Source of the DNA: an uncultured Oscillospiraceae bacterium
Lineage (GTDB): Bacteria; Bacillota; Clostridia; Oscillospirales; Oscillospiraceae
NCBI GenBank assembly: GCA_934589065.1
Contig: CAKTNN010000005.1
Location: 1 to 64,000, forward strand
DNA length: 64,000 bases
Reading direction: 5' to 3'
Shown: piece after piece, positions 16,596-24,503 of the stretch
Numbering within the stretch: the first letter of the stretch is position 1
How the letters are laid out: each line of letters begins with the position of its first letter
The notes under the pieces: model-generated
The model's input: only the letters and a program-made list of their open reading frames with translations
Database searches by the model: none
What the model was told of the DNA's origin: nothing
Translations under genes and position numbers: made by a program

Positions 16596-17957
16596 ATGAG
16601 TGCATTTGAAGATTATTTTTCGTCCTTAAAGGATAAGCGCATTGCGGTGCTGGGGTTGGGAGTCAGCAACCGCCCTCTGGTTCGTCTCCTGCTGGAGTTT
16701 GGCTGCCTGGTAACGGGCTGCGACCGCACCCCCAGAGAGAAGCTGGATGAAGAAGTGCTGGAACTGGAAAAGCTGGGGGCAACGCTAAGCGTGGGAGAAG
16801 GGTATCTTGACAATGTGGAGGCAGATGTGCTGTTCCGCACCCCGGGGATGCACCCCGGAAACCCTGCCATTCAGGCTCTGCGGCAGCGGGGCGCCAAGGT
16901 TACCTCGGAAATGGAAGTGTTTTTTGAGGTTTGTCCCTGCAACCTGATTGCGGTAACCGGCTCCGACGGAAAAACCACCACCACCACTCTGGTTTCCGAA
17001 ATGCTGAAGGCTTCGGGAAAGACGGTCTGGCTGGGGGGCAACATCGGAACGCCGCTGCTTCCCAAATGCCGTCAGATGAAAAAGGACGATTTTGCCGTGG
17101 TGGAGCTCAGCTCCTTTCAGCTGATGGACATGGAGCGCAGTCCCCAGCGGGCGTTGATTACCAATTTGGCGCCGAACCATCTGGATATCCACAAGGATAT
17201 GCAGGAGTATGTGGATGCCAAGAAGAACATCTTCCGCTTCCAGGGAGCGGACGGCATCCTGGTGCTGAATGCCGACAATGCCATTACCGCTCAGTTCCGG
17301 GGCAACGGTGAGACCCGGTTCTTCTCCCGTAAGGAACGGACGAATTGCGTCTGGGAGGAGAACGGCGTTATTTACCGCCGGGGAGAAAAACTCCTGGAGA
17401 GCAAGGAAATCCTGATTCCCGGTACGCACAATATTGAAAACTACATGGCTGCCATCGCCCTGGTGGAAGGGCTGGCAACGGATGACGCTGTTCGTCAGGT
17501 TGCCAGAACCTTTGGCGGGGTGGAGCACCGGATTGAGCTGGTGCGGGTGAAGGATGGCGTTCGTTTTTACAATGATTCCATCGCCTCTTCTCCCAGCCGC
17601 ACCATTGCGGGTCTCCGGAGCTTCCCGGAAAAGGTGATCCTCATTGCCGGTGGGTACGATAAGCACATCCCCTACGATGTATTGGGGCCGGAAATCTGCG
17701 CCCATGTTAAGAAGCTGTTTCTGGGCGGGGCGACCGGGCCCAAAATCCGTAAGGCTGTAGAGGATTCTCCGGAGTATAAGCCCGGATTCCCGGAAATTGA
17801 GGACTGTGCCGATTTTACTGCGGCGGTGTATGCCGCGGCGAAAGCTGCCCGGGAAGGGGACGTGGTGCTTATGAGCCCTGCCAGTGCAGCTTTCGATCAG
17901 TTTAAAAACTTTATGGTTCGGGGCGAATACTATAAGAAATTGGTGAAGGAGCTGTAG
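16596..17957 (+). CDS. murD: UDP-N-acetylmuramoylalanine--D-glutamate ligase
   Basis: Adds D-glutamate to UDP-MurNAc-L-Ala. The 453-residue protein has the N-terminal nucleotide-type fold (IAVLGLGVSNRPLVRLLL), the ATP P-loop AVTGSDGKTTTTTLVSEML, VELSSFQLMDMERSP, NLAPNHLDIHKDMQEY with the carbamylated Lys region nearby, FYNDSIASSPSRT, and the C-terminal LMSPASAAFDQFKNF. I chose ATG 16596 because AAGGA precedes it and an upstream in-frame start would lie before the promoter. The gene heads an operon with ispD and ispF, linking wall and isoprenoid (undecaprenyl) synthesis. Confidence 0.96.
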   Translation: MSAFEDYFSSLKDKRIAVLGLGVSNRPLVRLLLEFGCLVTGCDRTPREKLDEEVLELEKLGATLSVGEGYLDNVEADVLFRTPGMHPGNPAIQALRQRGAKVTSEMEVFFEVCPCNLIAVTGSDGKTTTTTLVSEMLKASGKTVWLGGNIGTPLLPKCRQMKKDDFAVVELSSFQLMDMERSPQRALITNLAPNHLDIHKDMQEYVDAKKNIFRFQGADGILVLNADNAITAQFRGNGETRFFSRKERTNCVWEENGVIYRRGEKLLESKEILIPGTHNIENYMAAIALVEGLATDDAVRQVARTFGGVEHRIELVRVKDGVRFYNDSIASSPSRTIAGLRSFPEKVILIAGGYDKHIPYDVLGPEICAHVKKLFLGGATGPKIRKAVEDSPEYKPGFPEIEDCADFTAAVYAAAKAAREGDVVLMSPASAAFDQFKNFMVRGEYYKKLVKEL

Positions 17958-17959
17958 GG

Positions 17960-18682
17960 ATGATTCTGATGGAAGTGGCAATGGGGGCCCGGAAAGTGCT
18001 GCCGCTGAAAAAATGCGGTGCGGTAATTGTCGCTGCCGGGTCTGCCTCCCGAATGGGGGGGATCGACAAGGTGATGGCCCCTCTGGGCGGGGAGCCTATG
18101 ATCTGCAGGACGGTCCGGGCCTTCCAGGACTGTGATGCAATCAAGGAAATCGTTATTGTTACGAGAGAGGATTTGATCCTGCCCATTACCCAGCTGTGTA
18201 CCGCATTTACCAAGGTACGGGCTGTGGTTCGAGGGGGCAGCAGCCGCCAGGAGTCCGTAAAGCTGGGGCTTTCCGCCTTCTCGGAAAAAATGGAGCTGGC
18301 TGCCGTCCACGATGGTGCCCGGCCTCTGATTTCCCAGGCGGTAATCGACCGAACGGTGCGGGCGGCCCACACCTATGGCGGCGCAGCCCCTGCAATTCCG
18401 GTAAAGGATACCATCAAGGTGTATGAAGGGGGCTTTATTGCCTCCACCCCGGATCGGGAAACCCTGCGGGCGGTACAGACCCCCCAGGTATTCGACCTGG
18501 ATTTGCTCCGGGGAGCCCTGGAAAAGGCGGAAAAGGACGGTGCAGCGGTGACGGATGACTGCTCTGCCGTAGAACGCCTGGGTATGAAGATCCGCCTGGT
18601 GGAGGGGGAGGAGCGGAACCTAAAGGTGACTACTCCCATGGATTTAAAAATTGCGGAAATGCTTTTGGAGGAACTGCAATGA
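17960..18682 (+). CDS. ispD: 2-C-methyl-D-erythritol 4-phosphate cytidylyltransferase
   Basis: Third step of the MEP isoprenoid pathway: couples CTP and methylerythritol phosphate. The 240-residue protein carries the nucleotide-binding [24 protein letters not shown] (with conserved Arg and Lys), [27 protein letters not shown], and DTIK with [14 protein letters not shown]. An N-terminal extension of about 20 residues precedes the first strand. AAGGAG lies about 8 bases before the ATG, though a later in-frame start is possible. It follows murD by 2 bases and overlaps ispF by 4 bases (ATGA). Confidence 0.94.
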   Translation: MILMEVAMGARKVLPLKKCGAVIVAAGSASRMGGIDKVMAPLGGEPMICRTVRAFQDCDAIKEIVIVTREDLILPITQLCTAFTKVRAVVRGGSSRQESVKLGLSAFSEKMELAAVHDGARPLISQAVIDRTVRAAHTYGGAAPAIPVKDTIKVYEGGFIASTPDRETLRAVQTPQVFDLDLLRGALEKAEKDGAAVTDDCSAVERLGMKIRLVEGEERNLKVTTPMDLKIAEMLLEELQ

Positions 18683-19161
18683 GAATCGGACACGGATACG
18701 ATGTGCACGCCCTGGTTCCGGGACGGAAGCTGATCCTTGGGGGCGTGGAAATTCCCTTTGAACTGGGCCTGGACGGGCACAGTGATGCGGACGTACTGCT
18801 CCACGCGGTGATGGATGCCCTCCTGGGCGCTGCCGGTCTGGGGGATATCGGTTTGCATTTTCCGGATACGGATATGCGCTACAAAGGGGCTGACTCCCGG
18901 AAACTGCTGCGCTGTGTGGGAGAGAAGATTCAGCAGGCAGGCTACCAGGTGGGCAATATCGATGTAACCATGATTGCCCAAATGCCCAAGCTGCGCCCCT
19001 ACATTGGTCTTATGCAGGAGAACATTGCCGCAGAATTGGGCATTGCAGCCAATCGGGTAAACGTTAAGGCAACCACGGAAGAGCACCTGGGCTTTACCGG
19101 CGAGGGGAAGGGCATGGCCTGCCATGCCGTCTGCTTGCTGGTAGAAAAGACAGGATGCTGA
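18679..19161 (+). CDS. ispF: 2-C-methyl-D-erythritol 2,4-cyclodiphosphate synthase
   Basis: Fifth MEP-pathway step, cyclising CDP-methylerythritol phosphate with loss of CMP. At 160 residues it has the usual length for this trimeric enzyme. Seen are [11 protein letters not shown] (metal-binding Asp and His), [26 protein letters not shown] (third metal ligand), HFPDTD, the hydrophobic pocket segments, and [22 protein letters not shown]. It is coupled to ispD by ATGA overlap. The intervening-step gene ispE lies 10 kb away at 29168. Confidence 0.96.
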   Translation: MRIGHGYDVHALVPGRKLILGGVEIPFELGLDGHSDADVLLHAVMDALLGAAGLGDIGLHFPDTDMRYKGADSRKLLRCVGEKIQQAGYQVGNIDVTMIAQMPKLRPYIGLMQENIAAELGIAANRVNVKATTEEHLGFTGEGKGMACHAVCLLVEKTGC

Positions 19162-19177
19162 AAAATGGCAAAATCCG

Positions 19178-19210
19178 CCTCCCGGGCATAGAATGTGCCC
19201 GGGAGGTTTT
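19178..19210 (+). terminator. Terminator-like hairpin carrying the next gene's ribosome binding site
   Basis: CCTCCCGGGCA (19178-19188) pairs perfectly with TGCCCGGGAGG (19196-19206) around a 7-base loop, followed by TTTT. The GGGAGG at 19201-19206 is also the only ribosome binding site for ATG 19216. The U tract is short, so read-through is likely. Confidence 0.75.
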
Positions 19211-19215
19211 GCTGT

Positions 19216-19470
19216 ATGAATCAATATTTGATCACCTTCCGCTCGGTGACCTATGCCCAAAGGGGTGAGCGGAGCCTGCATCGCCGGGGAATCCCCTGCG
19301 ACGTGATGCGCACACCAAAGTGGATGGAGGAGCAGGGCTGCGGCTATGGCCTGCGGCTGCGCACAATGAACATTTACAAAAGCCTGGATGCCCTGCGTCA
19401 GGATGGCATTTCCTGGCGAAAGGTGTACGCTTATGGTCGGGACGGACGGGCGGAGGAATTGGCGCTATGA
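19216..19470 (+). CDS. DUF3343 family protein, putative sulfur/selenium carrier
   Basis: An 84-residue protein of the DUF3343 family, annotated as putative Se/S carrier-like and often found beside cysteine desulfurase-like genes. It has the family core YLITFRSVTYAQRGERSL and an IPCDVMRTP segment with the Cys expected to carry sulfur. A second Cys follows in EEQGCGYGLRL. The GGGAGG 9 bases before ATG 19216 lies in a hairpin arm. Its stop overlaps the next start (ATGA), so the pair is probably one functional unit. Confidence 0.85.
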   Translation: MNQYLITFRSVTYAQRGERSLHRRGIPCDVMRTPKWMEEQGCGYGLRLRTMNIYKSLDALRQDGISWRKVYAYGRDGRAEELAL

Positions 19471-20582
19471 TCTATCTGGACAACGGGGCGACCTCCTTCC
19501 CGAAGCCGCCGGAGGTCATCCAGGCGGTAAGCCGGGCGCTGGAGCAGGGGGCCAATCCCGGAAGAGGAGGCTATGGGGCTGCCATGGAGGCCTCCAGGCT
19601 GGTGTTCGACTGCCGGGAAAGCGCCGGGCGGCTGTTTCACTGCCAACCGGAGCAGGTGGTGCTCACCTCCAACTGTACCCACGGCCTGAATATCGCCATC
19701 CATAGCCTGGTGAAGCCGGGGGCAAGGGTATTGATTTCAGGCTTTGAACACAATGCCGTAACCCGCCCCCTCTATGCAAGGCACGCGGATATCCGCATTG
19801 CGGGCAGAAAACTTTTTTCCTGGGAAACTCTGCTGGAGGAGTTTCGGCGGGAACTGAACCGGGGGGTGGATGCGGCGGTATTTACCCATGTATCCAATGT
19901 ATTCGGCTATATCCTGCCGGTGGAGGAGATGGCGGCGCTGTGCCGCCGGGCGGGAGTGCCCTTTATTGTGGATGCGGCACAGAGTGCAGGCGCTCTGCCG
20001 GTGGACTTGACCGGGTGGGGCGCATCGTTCATAGCTATGCCGGGACACAAGGGGCTCTTGGGCCCCCAGGGAACGGGCTTGCTGTTATGCGCCGAACCCG
20101 GAGAGCCGCTGCTTTTCGGCGGAACCGGCAGCCAGTCCCGGGCAAGGGAAATGCCCCAGGATCTGCCGGAGCGCTTGGAGGCCGGAACCATGAATGTCCC
20201 CGGTGCCGCCGGGCTGGGGGCTGGGCTGAAAATCCTGGAACGGGAGGGAATCCGGAATATTTTTAACCGAGAGCACCGGCAGGCAAAGCGTTGCGCCGAG
20301 GAGCTAAAGGATATGGGCTTGCAGGTGTTTTCCGGGCCTCACCAGGCTGCTACGGTATCCTTCCAGGCTCGGGAGGACTGCGAGAGCCTGGCACAGTATT
20401 TGGGAAAACAGGGCATTGCCGTCCGGGCAGGGCTCCACTGTGCGCCCCTGGCCCACGAGAGTGCCGGAACCATTGAAAGGGGAACGGTGCGTTTAAGCTT
20501 TGGGCACACCGCTTCGGAAAGGCAGCGCAGAGCGCTGATATCTGCCCTGGACAGAAGAAAGAACCGCTGGGGAAAAGTGTGA
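19467..20582 (+). CDS. Cysteine desulfurase family aminotransferase (class V)
   Basis: A 371-residue PLP enzyme of the SufS/CsdA-like subgroup, resembling the family called cysteine desulfurase family protein (TIGR01977). It begins MIYLDNGATSFPKPPEV. The PLP-binding region has FIVDAAQSAGALPVDL, then FIAMPGHKGLLGPQGTG with the Schiff-base Lys. The catalytic Cys is likely in GLHCAPLAHESAGT, matching the sulfur-accepting loop. The expected activity is removal of sulfur (or selenium) from cysteine to a carrier, possibly the overlapping DUF3343 protein. No suf, isc, selD or molybdenum hydroxylase genes are nearby, so the end user is unknown. Confidence 0.88.
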   Translation: MIYLDNGATSFPKPPEVIQAVSRALEQGANPGRGGYGAAMEASRLVFDCRESAGRLFHCQPEQVVLTSNCTHGLNIAIHSLVKPGARVLISGFEHNAVTRPLYARHADIRIAGRKLFSWETLLEEFRRELNRGVDAAVFTHVSNVFGYILPVEEMAALCRRAGVPFIVDAAQSAGALPVDLTGWGASFIAMPGHKGLLGPQGTGLLLCAEPGEPLLFGGTGSQSRAREMPQDLPERLEAGTMNVPGAAGLGAGLKILEREGIRNIFNREHRQAKRCAEELKDMGLQVFSGPHQAATVSFQAREDCESLAQYLGKQGIAVRAGLHCAPLAHESAGTIERGTVRLSFGHTASERQRRALISALDRRKNRWGKV

Positions 20583-20589
20583 GTTCGTC

Positions 20590-20617
20590 TTGAAAAATAA
20601 GGAAAAAGTGCTATAAT
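20590..20617 (+). promoter_or_regulatory. Promoter of the ABC exporter pair
   Basis: TTGAAA (20590-20595), 16-base spacer, TATAAT (20612-20617). The -35 begins 8 bases after the preceding stop. Confidence 0.8.
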
Positions 20618-20648
20618 AGCCCCAAGAATCACAGAAGAGGTGAAGGGT

Positions 20649-22376
20649 TTGAAAAAAATCATGAAGTATATGCGGGGCTACGAAAAGCAGTGCATTCTGG
20701 GCCCGCTATTTAAGCTTCTGGAAGCAACCCTGGAGCTGCTTGTGCCCCTGGTGGTTGCCAGCATTGTGGATCAGGGCATCGGCATGGCAAATCGCCCCTA
20801 TATTGTCCGTATGTGCATGGTTATGATCGGTCTGGGCCTGGTGGGGCTGGCTTGCTCCGTTACGGCCCAGTATTTTGCAGCCAGGGCGGCGGTGGGCTTC
20901 TGCACCAGATTGCGCCATGCCCTGCTGGAGCACGTATTGGGCCTGAGCTATGCCCAGATCGATACCATCGGTACGTCCACACTCATTACCCGGATGACCT
21001 CGGATGTCAACCAGGTGCAGAGTGGTGTAAACCTGTGCCTTCGGCTGCTGCTGCGGTCGCCCTTTGTGGTGTTCGGCGCTATGATTATGGCCTTTACCAT
21101 CGATGCCCAGGCGGCGTTGGTATTTGTGGGGGTCATTCCGGTGCTGTGCGTGATTGTCTTTGGCATTATGCTCATCACCATGCCCAAATATAAGCAGGTT
21201 CAGGCGGGGCTGGATCAGGTGACCTCCGCCACCCGGCAGAATCTTACCGGCGTGCGGGTGCTGCGGGCCTTCTGCAAGGAAGAAAGCGAAGTGGAGGGCT
21301 TCCGGGAGAAAACCCAGGAGCTCACCCGGCGGCAGCTGCTGGCGGGGAGAATGTCTTCCCTGATGAACCCGGTAACCTATGTGGTGATCAACCTGGCAAT
21401 CGTAATCCTTGTTAAGGTGGGCGCCGTAAAGGTAGATGGCGGCGTGCTGACCCAGGGCCTGGTAATTGCGCTGTATAACTATATGTCTCAGATTTTGGTA
21501 GAGCTGATTAAGATGGCTGACCTGATCATCAACATGACCAAGGCCGTTGCCTGTGCCGACCGGATCGGTGCGGTGTTGGATGTGAAAAACGATCAGCCAG
21601 AGGGTGCGATTCAGGAGCAGACCCTCCGGGGCACTGTGGAATTTCAGAATGTCTGCGCCCAGTATGCCGGCGCGGGCGAGCCCGCCTTAACGGATATCAG
21701 CTTCCGGGCAGAGCCGGGCCAGACCGTTGGCATTATTGGCGGCACCGGCTCCGGCAAGACCACCCTGGTCAATTTGATTCCAAGACTCTATGATGCAGCC
21801 CAGGGCCAGGTTCTGGTGGACGGAGTGGACGTAAAGGAATACGCCACGGAGGTGCTCCGCCGGGAAATCGGTGTTGTGCCCCAGAAGGCGGTCTTGTTCC
21901 GGGGAACCATCCGGGAGAATCTGCTGTGGGGTAACCCCAATGCATCGGAGGATGACCTGTGGCAGGCCCTTCGGGTTGCCCAGGCAGAGGAAGTAGTCAA
22001 AGGAAAGTCTCTGCAGCTGGAAGAGCCGGTGGAGCAGGGTGGCATGAATTTCTCCGGCGGTCAGCGTCAGCGTCTGACCATTGCCAGAGCCCTGGTACGC
22101 AAGCCCAGGATCCTGATTCTGGACGACAGCGCTTCGGCCTTGGATTATGCTACGGATGCCAAGCTCCGCATGGCAATCCGGGCCATGGAGCAAGCCCCTA
22201 CCACGTTTATTGTGTCCCAGCGGGCGGCTTCCGTGCGGTTCGCAGATGAAATTCTGGTGCTGGATGACGGCTGTATCGTGGGCAGAGGAACCCACGAGGA
22301 GCTGCTGGAGAGCTGCCCGGTTTATCAGGAAATCTACTATTCCCAGTTCCCCAGGGAGGTGACAGACAATGGCTGA
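20649..22376 (+). CDS. ABC exporter half-transporter with degenerate ATP site
   Basis: A 575-residue half-transporter: about six membrane segments (residues about 15-300), then one ATPase domain. Walker A is GGTGSGKTT and the signature is FSGGQRQR, both canonical. Walker B reads ILILDDSASALD, so the catalytic Glu is Asp, and the switch His is Gln (IVSQRAAS). This is the pattern of the degenerate-site subunit of heterodimeric exporters such as LmrCD, BmrCD or TM287/288. AGAGGTG at 20636-20642 favours TTG 20649; ATG 20661 is an alternative. It overlaps the next gene by 8 bases. Substrate unknown. Confidence 0.92.
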   Translation: MKKIMKYMRGYEKQCILGPLFKLLEATLELLVPLVVASIVDQGIGMANRPYIVRMCMVMIGLGLVGLACSVTAQYFAARAAVGFCTRLRHALLEHVLGLSYAQIDTIGTSTLITRMTSDVNQVQSGVNLCLRLLLRSPFVVFGAMIMAFTIDAQAALVFVGVIPVLCVIVFGIMLITMPKYKQVQAGLDQVTSATRQNLTGVRVLRAFCKEESEVEGFREKTQELTRRQLLAGRMSSLMNPVTYVVINLAIVILVKVGAVKVDGGVLTQGLVIALYNYMSQILVELIKMADLIINMTKAVACADRIGAVLDVKNDQPEGAIQEQTLRGTVEFQNVCAQYAGAGEPALTDISFRAEPGQTVGIIGGTGSGKTTLVNLIPRLYDAAQGQVLVDGVDVKEYATEVLRREIGVVPQKAVLFRGTIRENLLWGNPNASEDDLWQALRVAQAEEVVKGKSLQLEEPVEQGGMNFSGGQRQRLTIARALVRKPRILILDDSASALDYATDAKLRMAIRAMEQAPTTFIVSQRAASVRFADEILVLDDGCIVGRGTHEELLESCPVYQEIYYSQFPREVTDNG

Positions 22377-24114
22377 CGGCAAGCAGAGGAGTACCCTTCA
22401 AAAGGTTCTTCACAGAATAAAACCCTATACCCCCGGCATTGTGCTGTCATTGCTCAGCGCTGCCGTTTCCGTGGTAATGTCTTTGTATATTCCCGTGCTT
22501 ATCGGTCGGGCTATCGACTGCATTGTGGATGCAGGGCAGGTGGACTTTGCCCGGATGGGGAGTCTCCTTACCCAGGTTGTCCTGTGCGCGGCAGCGGCGG
22601 GCCTGGTGCAGTGGGGAATGCGGGAAATCAACAACCGCATTACCTTCCAGGTGACCCGGGATATCCGCAACGAGGCCTTTGAACATATTCAGGTGCTGCC
22701 CCTGAGCTATCTGGACAGCCACTCCCAGGGTGACCTGGTCAGCCGGGTCATTACGGATGTGGATACCTTTGCAGACGGCCTTCTAATGGGCTTTACCCAG
22801 TTCTTTACGGGGATTATGACCATTTTGGGAACGCTGATTATCATGCTGACCATCCATCCCATTATTGCGCTGGTGGTTATTCTGGTAACGCCCCTTTCCC
22901 TGGTGGTGGCGGGCTTTATTGCCAAGCGAACCTACTCCATGTTTACGCTGCAAAGTGCGACCCGGGGAGAACTGACGGGCCTGATGGACGAGGCCGTAGG
23001 CCAGATCAAGGTGGTTCGGGCTTTTGGGCACGAGAAGGCCTCCCTTGACCAGTTTGACGAGGTCAACGAGCGGCTGGATAAGGCATCCCTCCAGGCGGTG
23101 TTCTTCTCCTCGCTGACGAACCCCTGCACCCGATTTGTAAATAGTGTGGTGTATGCTCTGGTGGCCCTGACCGGCGCGCTGTTCTGCCTGGCAGGGGGCA
23201 TTACCGTGGGCAGCCTGACCATCCTGCTGAACTATGCCAACCAGTACACCAAGCCCTTTAATGAGATTTCCGGCGTGGTAACGGAGCTGCAAAATGCCCT
23301 GGCCTGTGCCGGGCGGGTACTGGATCTTATCGAGGCCCCCGCCCGCACCCCGGAGCCTGAGCATCCCGTAAAGCCCCAGGAGGTTCAGGGCAAAGTGAAA
23401 ATCCGGAATCTTAAGTTCTCTTATACTCCGGACAGACCCCTGATTGACGACTTCAATCTTTCGGTAGAGCCGGGACAGCGGATTGCCATTGTGGGCCCCA
23501 CAGGCTGCGGCAAGACCACCTTTATTAACCTGCTGATGCGCTTCTACGACCCCCAGGGCGGCAGTATTTGCCTGGATGGGGTAAATACCCTGGATATGAC
23601 CCGGAAGGATTTGCGGCACAGTGTGGGCATGGTACTCCAGGATACCTGGCTGAAGGCCGGAACCATCCGGGACAACATCGCCATGGGAAAGCCGGATGCC
23701 ACCATGGAAGAGATTGTGACGGCTGCCAGGCAGGCCCACGCCCACAGCTTTATTAAGCGCTTGCCCCAGGGCTACGATACCCAGATCGGAGAATCCGGCG
23801 GCTCGCTGTCCCAGGGCCAGAAGCAGCTATTGTGCATTGCCCGGGTGATGCTTTGCCTGCCGCCCATGCTCTTCCTGGATGAGGCAACCTCCTCCATCGA
23901 TACCCGGACGGAAATCCGCATCCAAAAGGCCTTCGATACTATGATGCAGGGCCGCACCACCTTTATTGTGGCCCACCGCCTGTCCACCATTCGGGAGGCG
24001 GATGTGATCCTCGTTATGAAGGACGGGCACATCATTGAGCAGGGCAACCATCAGACCCTCCTGCAAAAGGGCGGCTTCTACGCCAAGCTGTACGAAAGCC
24101 AGTTTGCCCACTAA
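22369..24114 (+). CDS. ABC exporter half-transporter, catalytic partner
   Basis: A 581-residue half-transporter, the partner of the preceding gene. Membrane domain about residues 15-320, then the ATPase: Walker A GPTGCGKTT, Walker B MLFLDEATSSID with catalytic Glu, and switch His in VAHRLST. The signature is SLSQGQKQ rather than LSGGQ. In the heterodimer its intact Walker motifs pair with the partner's SGGQ to form the hydrolytic site, while its altered signature pairs with the degenerate Walker B. The complex probably exports a drug, lipid or peptide. A terminator follows about 130 bases downstream. Confidence 0.92.
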   Translation: MADGKQRSTLQKVLHRIKPYTPGIVLSLLSAAVSVVMSLYIPVLIGRAIDCIVDAGQVDFARMGSLLTQVVLCAAAAGLVQWGMREINNRITFQVTRDIRNEAFEHIQVLPLSYLDSHSQGDLVSRVITDVDTFADGLLMGFTQFFTGIMTILGTLIIMLTIHPIIALVVILVTPLSLVVAGFIAKRTYSMFTLQSATRGELTGLMDEAVGQIKVVRAFGHEKASLDQFDEVNERLDKASLQAVFFSSLTNPCTRFVNSVVYALVALTGALFCLAGGITVGSLTILLNYANQYTKPFNEISGVVTELQNALACAGRVLDLIEAPARTPEPEHPVKPQEVQGKVKIRNLKFSYTPDRPLIDDFNLSVEPGQRIAIVGPTGCGKTTFINLLMRFYDPQGGSICLDGVNTLDMTRKDLRHSVGMVLQDTWLKAGTIRDNIAMGKPDATMEEIVTAARQAHAHSFIKRLPQGYDTQIGESGGSLSQGQKQLLCIARVMLCLPPMLFLDEATSSIDTRTEIRIQKAFDTMMQGRTTFIVAHRLSTIREADVILVMKDGHIIEQGNHQTLLQKGGFYAKLYESQFAH

Positions 24115-24164
24115 GAAACCCAAAGGGGTTGCTGCAAAAATCTTTGCGGGCCCGAGTGACTGCT

Positions 24165-24217
24165 GTCATTGCGAACCGGTTTTCAGATCGGTGTGGTGAC
24201 CGAAGGAAACGCAGTCC
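24165..24217. repeat. Dispersed short repeat, copy B (inverted)
   Basis: GTCATTGCGAACCGG followed by GTGTGGTGACCG. Read on the minus strand it matches copy A (CCACACC, then CCGGTTCGCAATGAC). The interior is diverged. Confidence 0.6.
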
Positions 24218-24242
24218 CCTTTGATAGAGAAAACCTAAAAAC

Positions 24243-24281
24243 AAAATCCCAGGCGGTCAATGGTGACTGCCTGGGATTTTT
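24243..24281. terminator. Bidirectional terminator downstream of the ABC exporter pair
   Basis: AAAATCCCAGGCGGTCA pairs with TGACTGCCTGGGATTTT (one G-T pair) around ATGG. It also faces the convergent kinase gene. Confidence 0.85.
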
Positions 24282-24408
24282 GCTGGATTTTTGATTGAAC
24301 CGCCGTGTACTGAAGGGAATACAGCGATATGAGTGATTGACCAGGAAACTTTCCACCTACTCAATCGCATTCCGTAATCGGAACGAGAATAGCTCCTTTC
24401 AAAGATCT

Positions 24409-24450
24409 GGGGGATTCCAACGCCAGTGTGGACGCCAACTCGAAATGACA
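24409..24450. repeat. Dispersed short repeat, copy C
   Basis: GGGGGATTCCAACGCCAGTG then CGCCAACTCGAAATGACA. Matches the reverse complement of 62187-62228 over both ends, with a diverged middle. Confidence 0.7.
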
Positions 24451-24503
24451 GTTGTCTTATTTAAGTGCTATCTACTCGGAAACAGCCCATTTTCACTTGG
24501 TAG

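Larger units (their letters stand above)
24115..24503. other. Gene-free interval with repeats and a terminator
   Basis: 389 bases between convergent genes. It holds repeat copies B and C and a bidirectional terminator. The rest (24282-24408) shows no coding frame with a ribosome binding site. Confidence 0.7.

Noticed and set aside
19320..19466. N-terminal extension of the desulfurase frame
   Set aside because: It overlaps the DUF3343 gene in another frame; MIYLDNGATSFPKPP is the standard family start and is coupled by ATGA.
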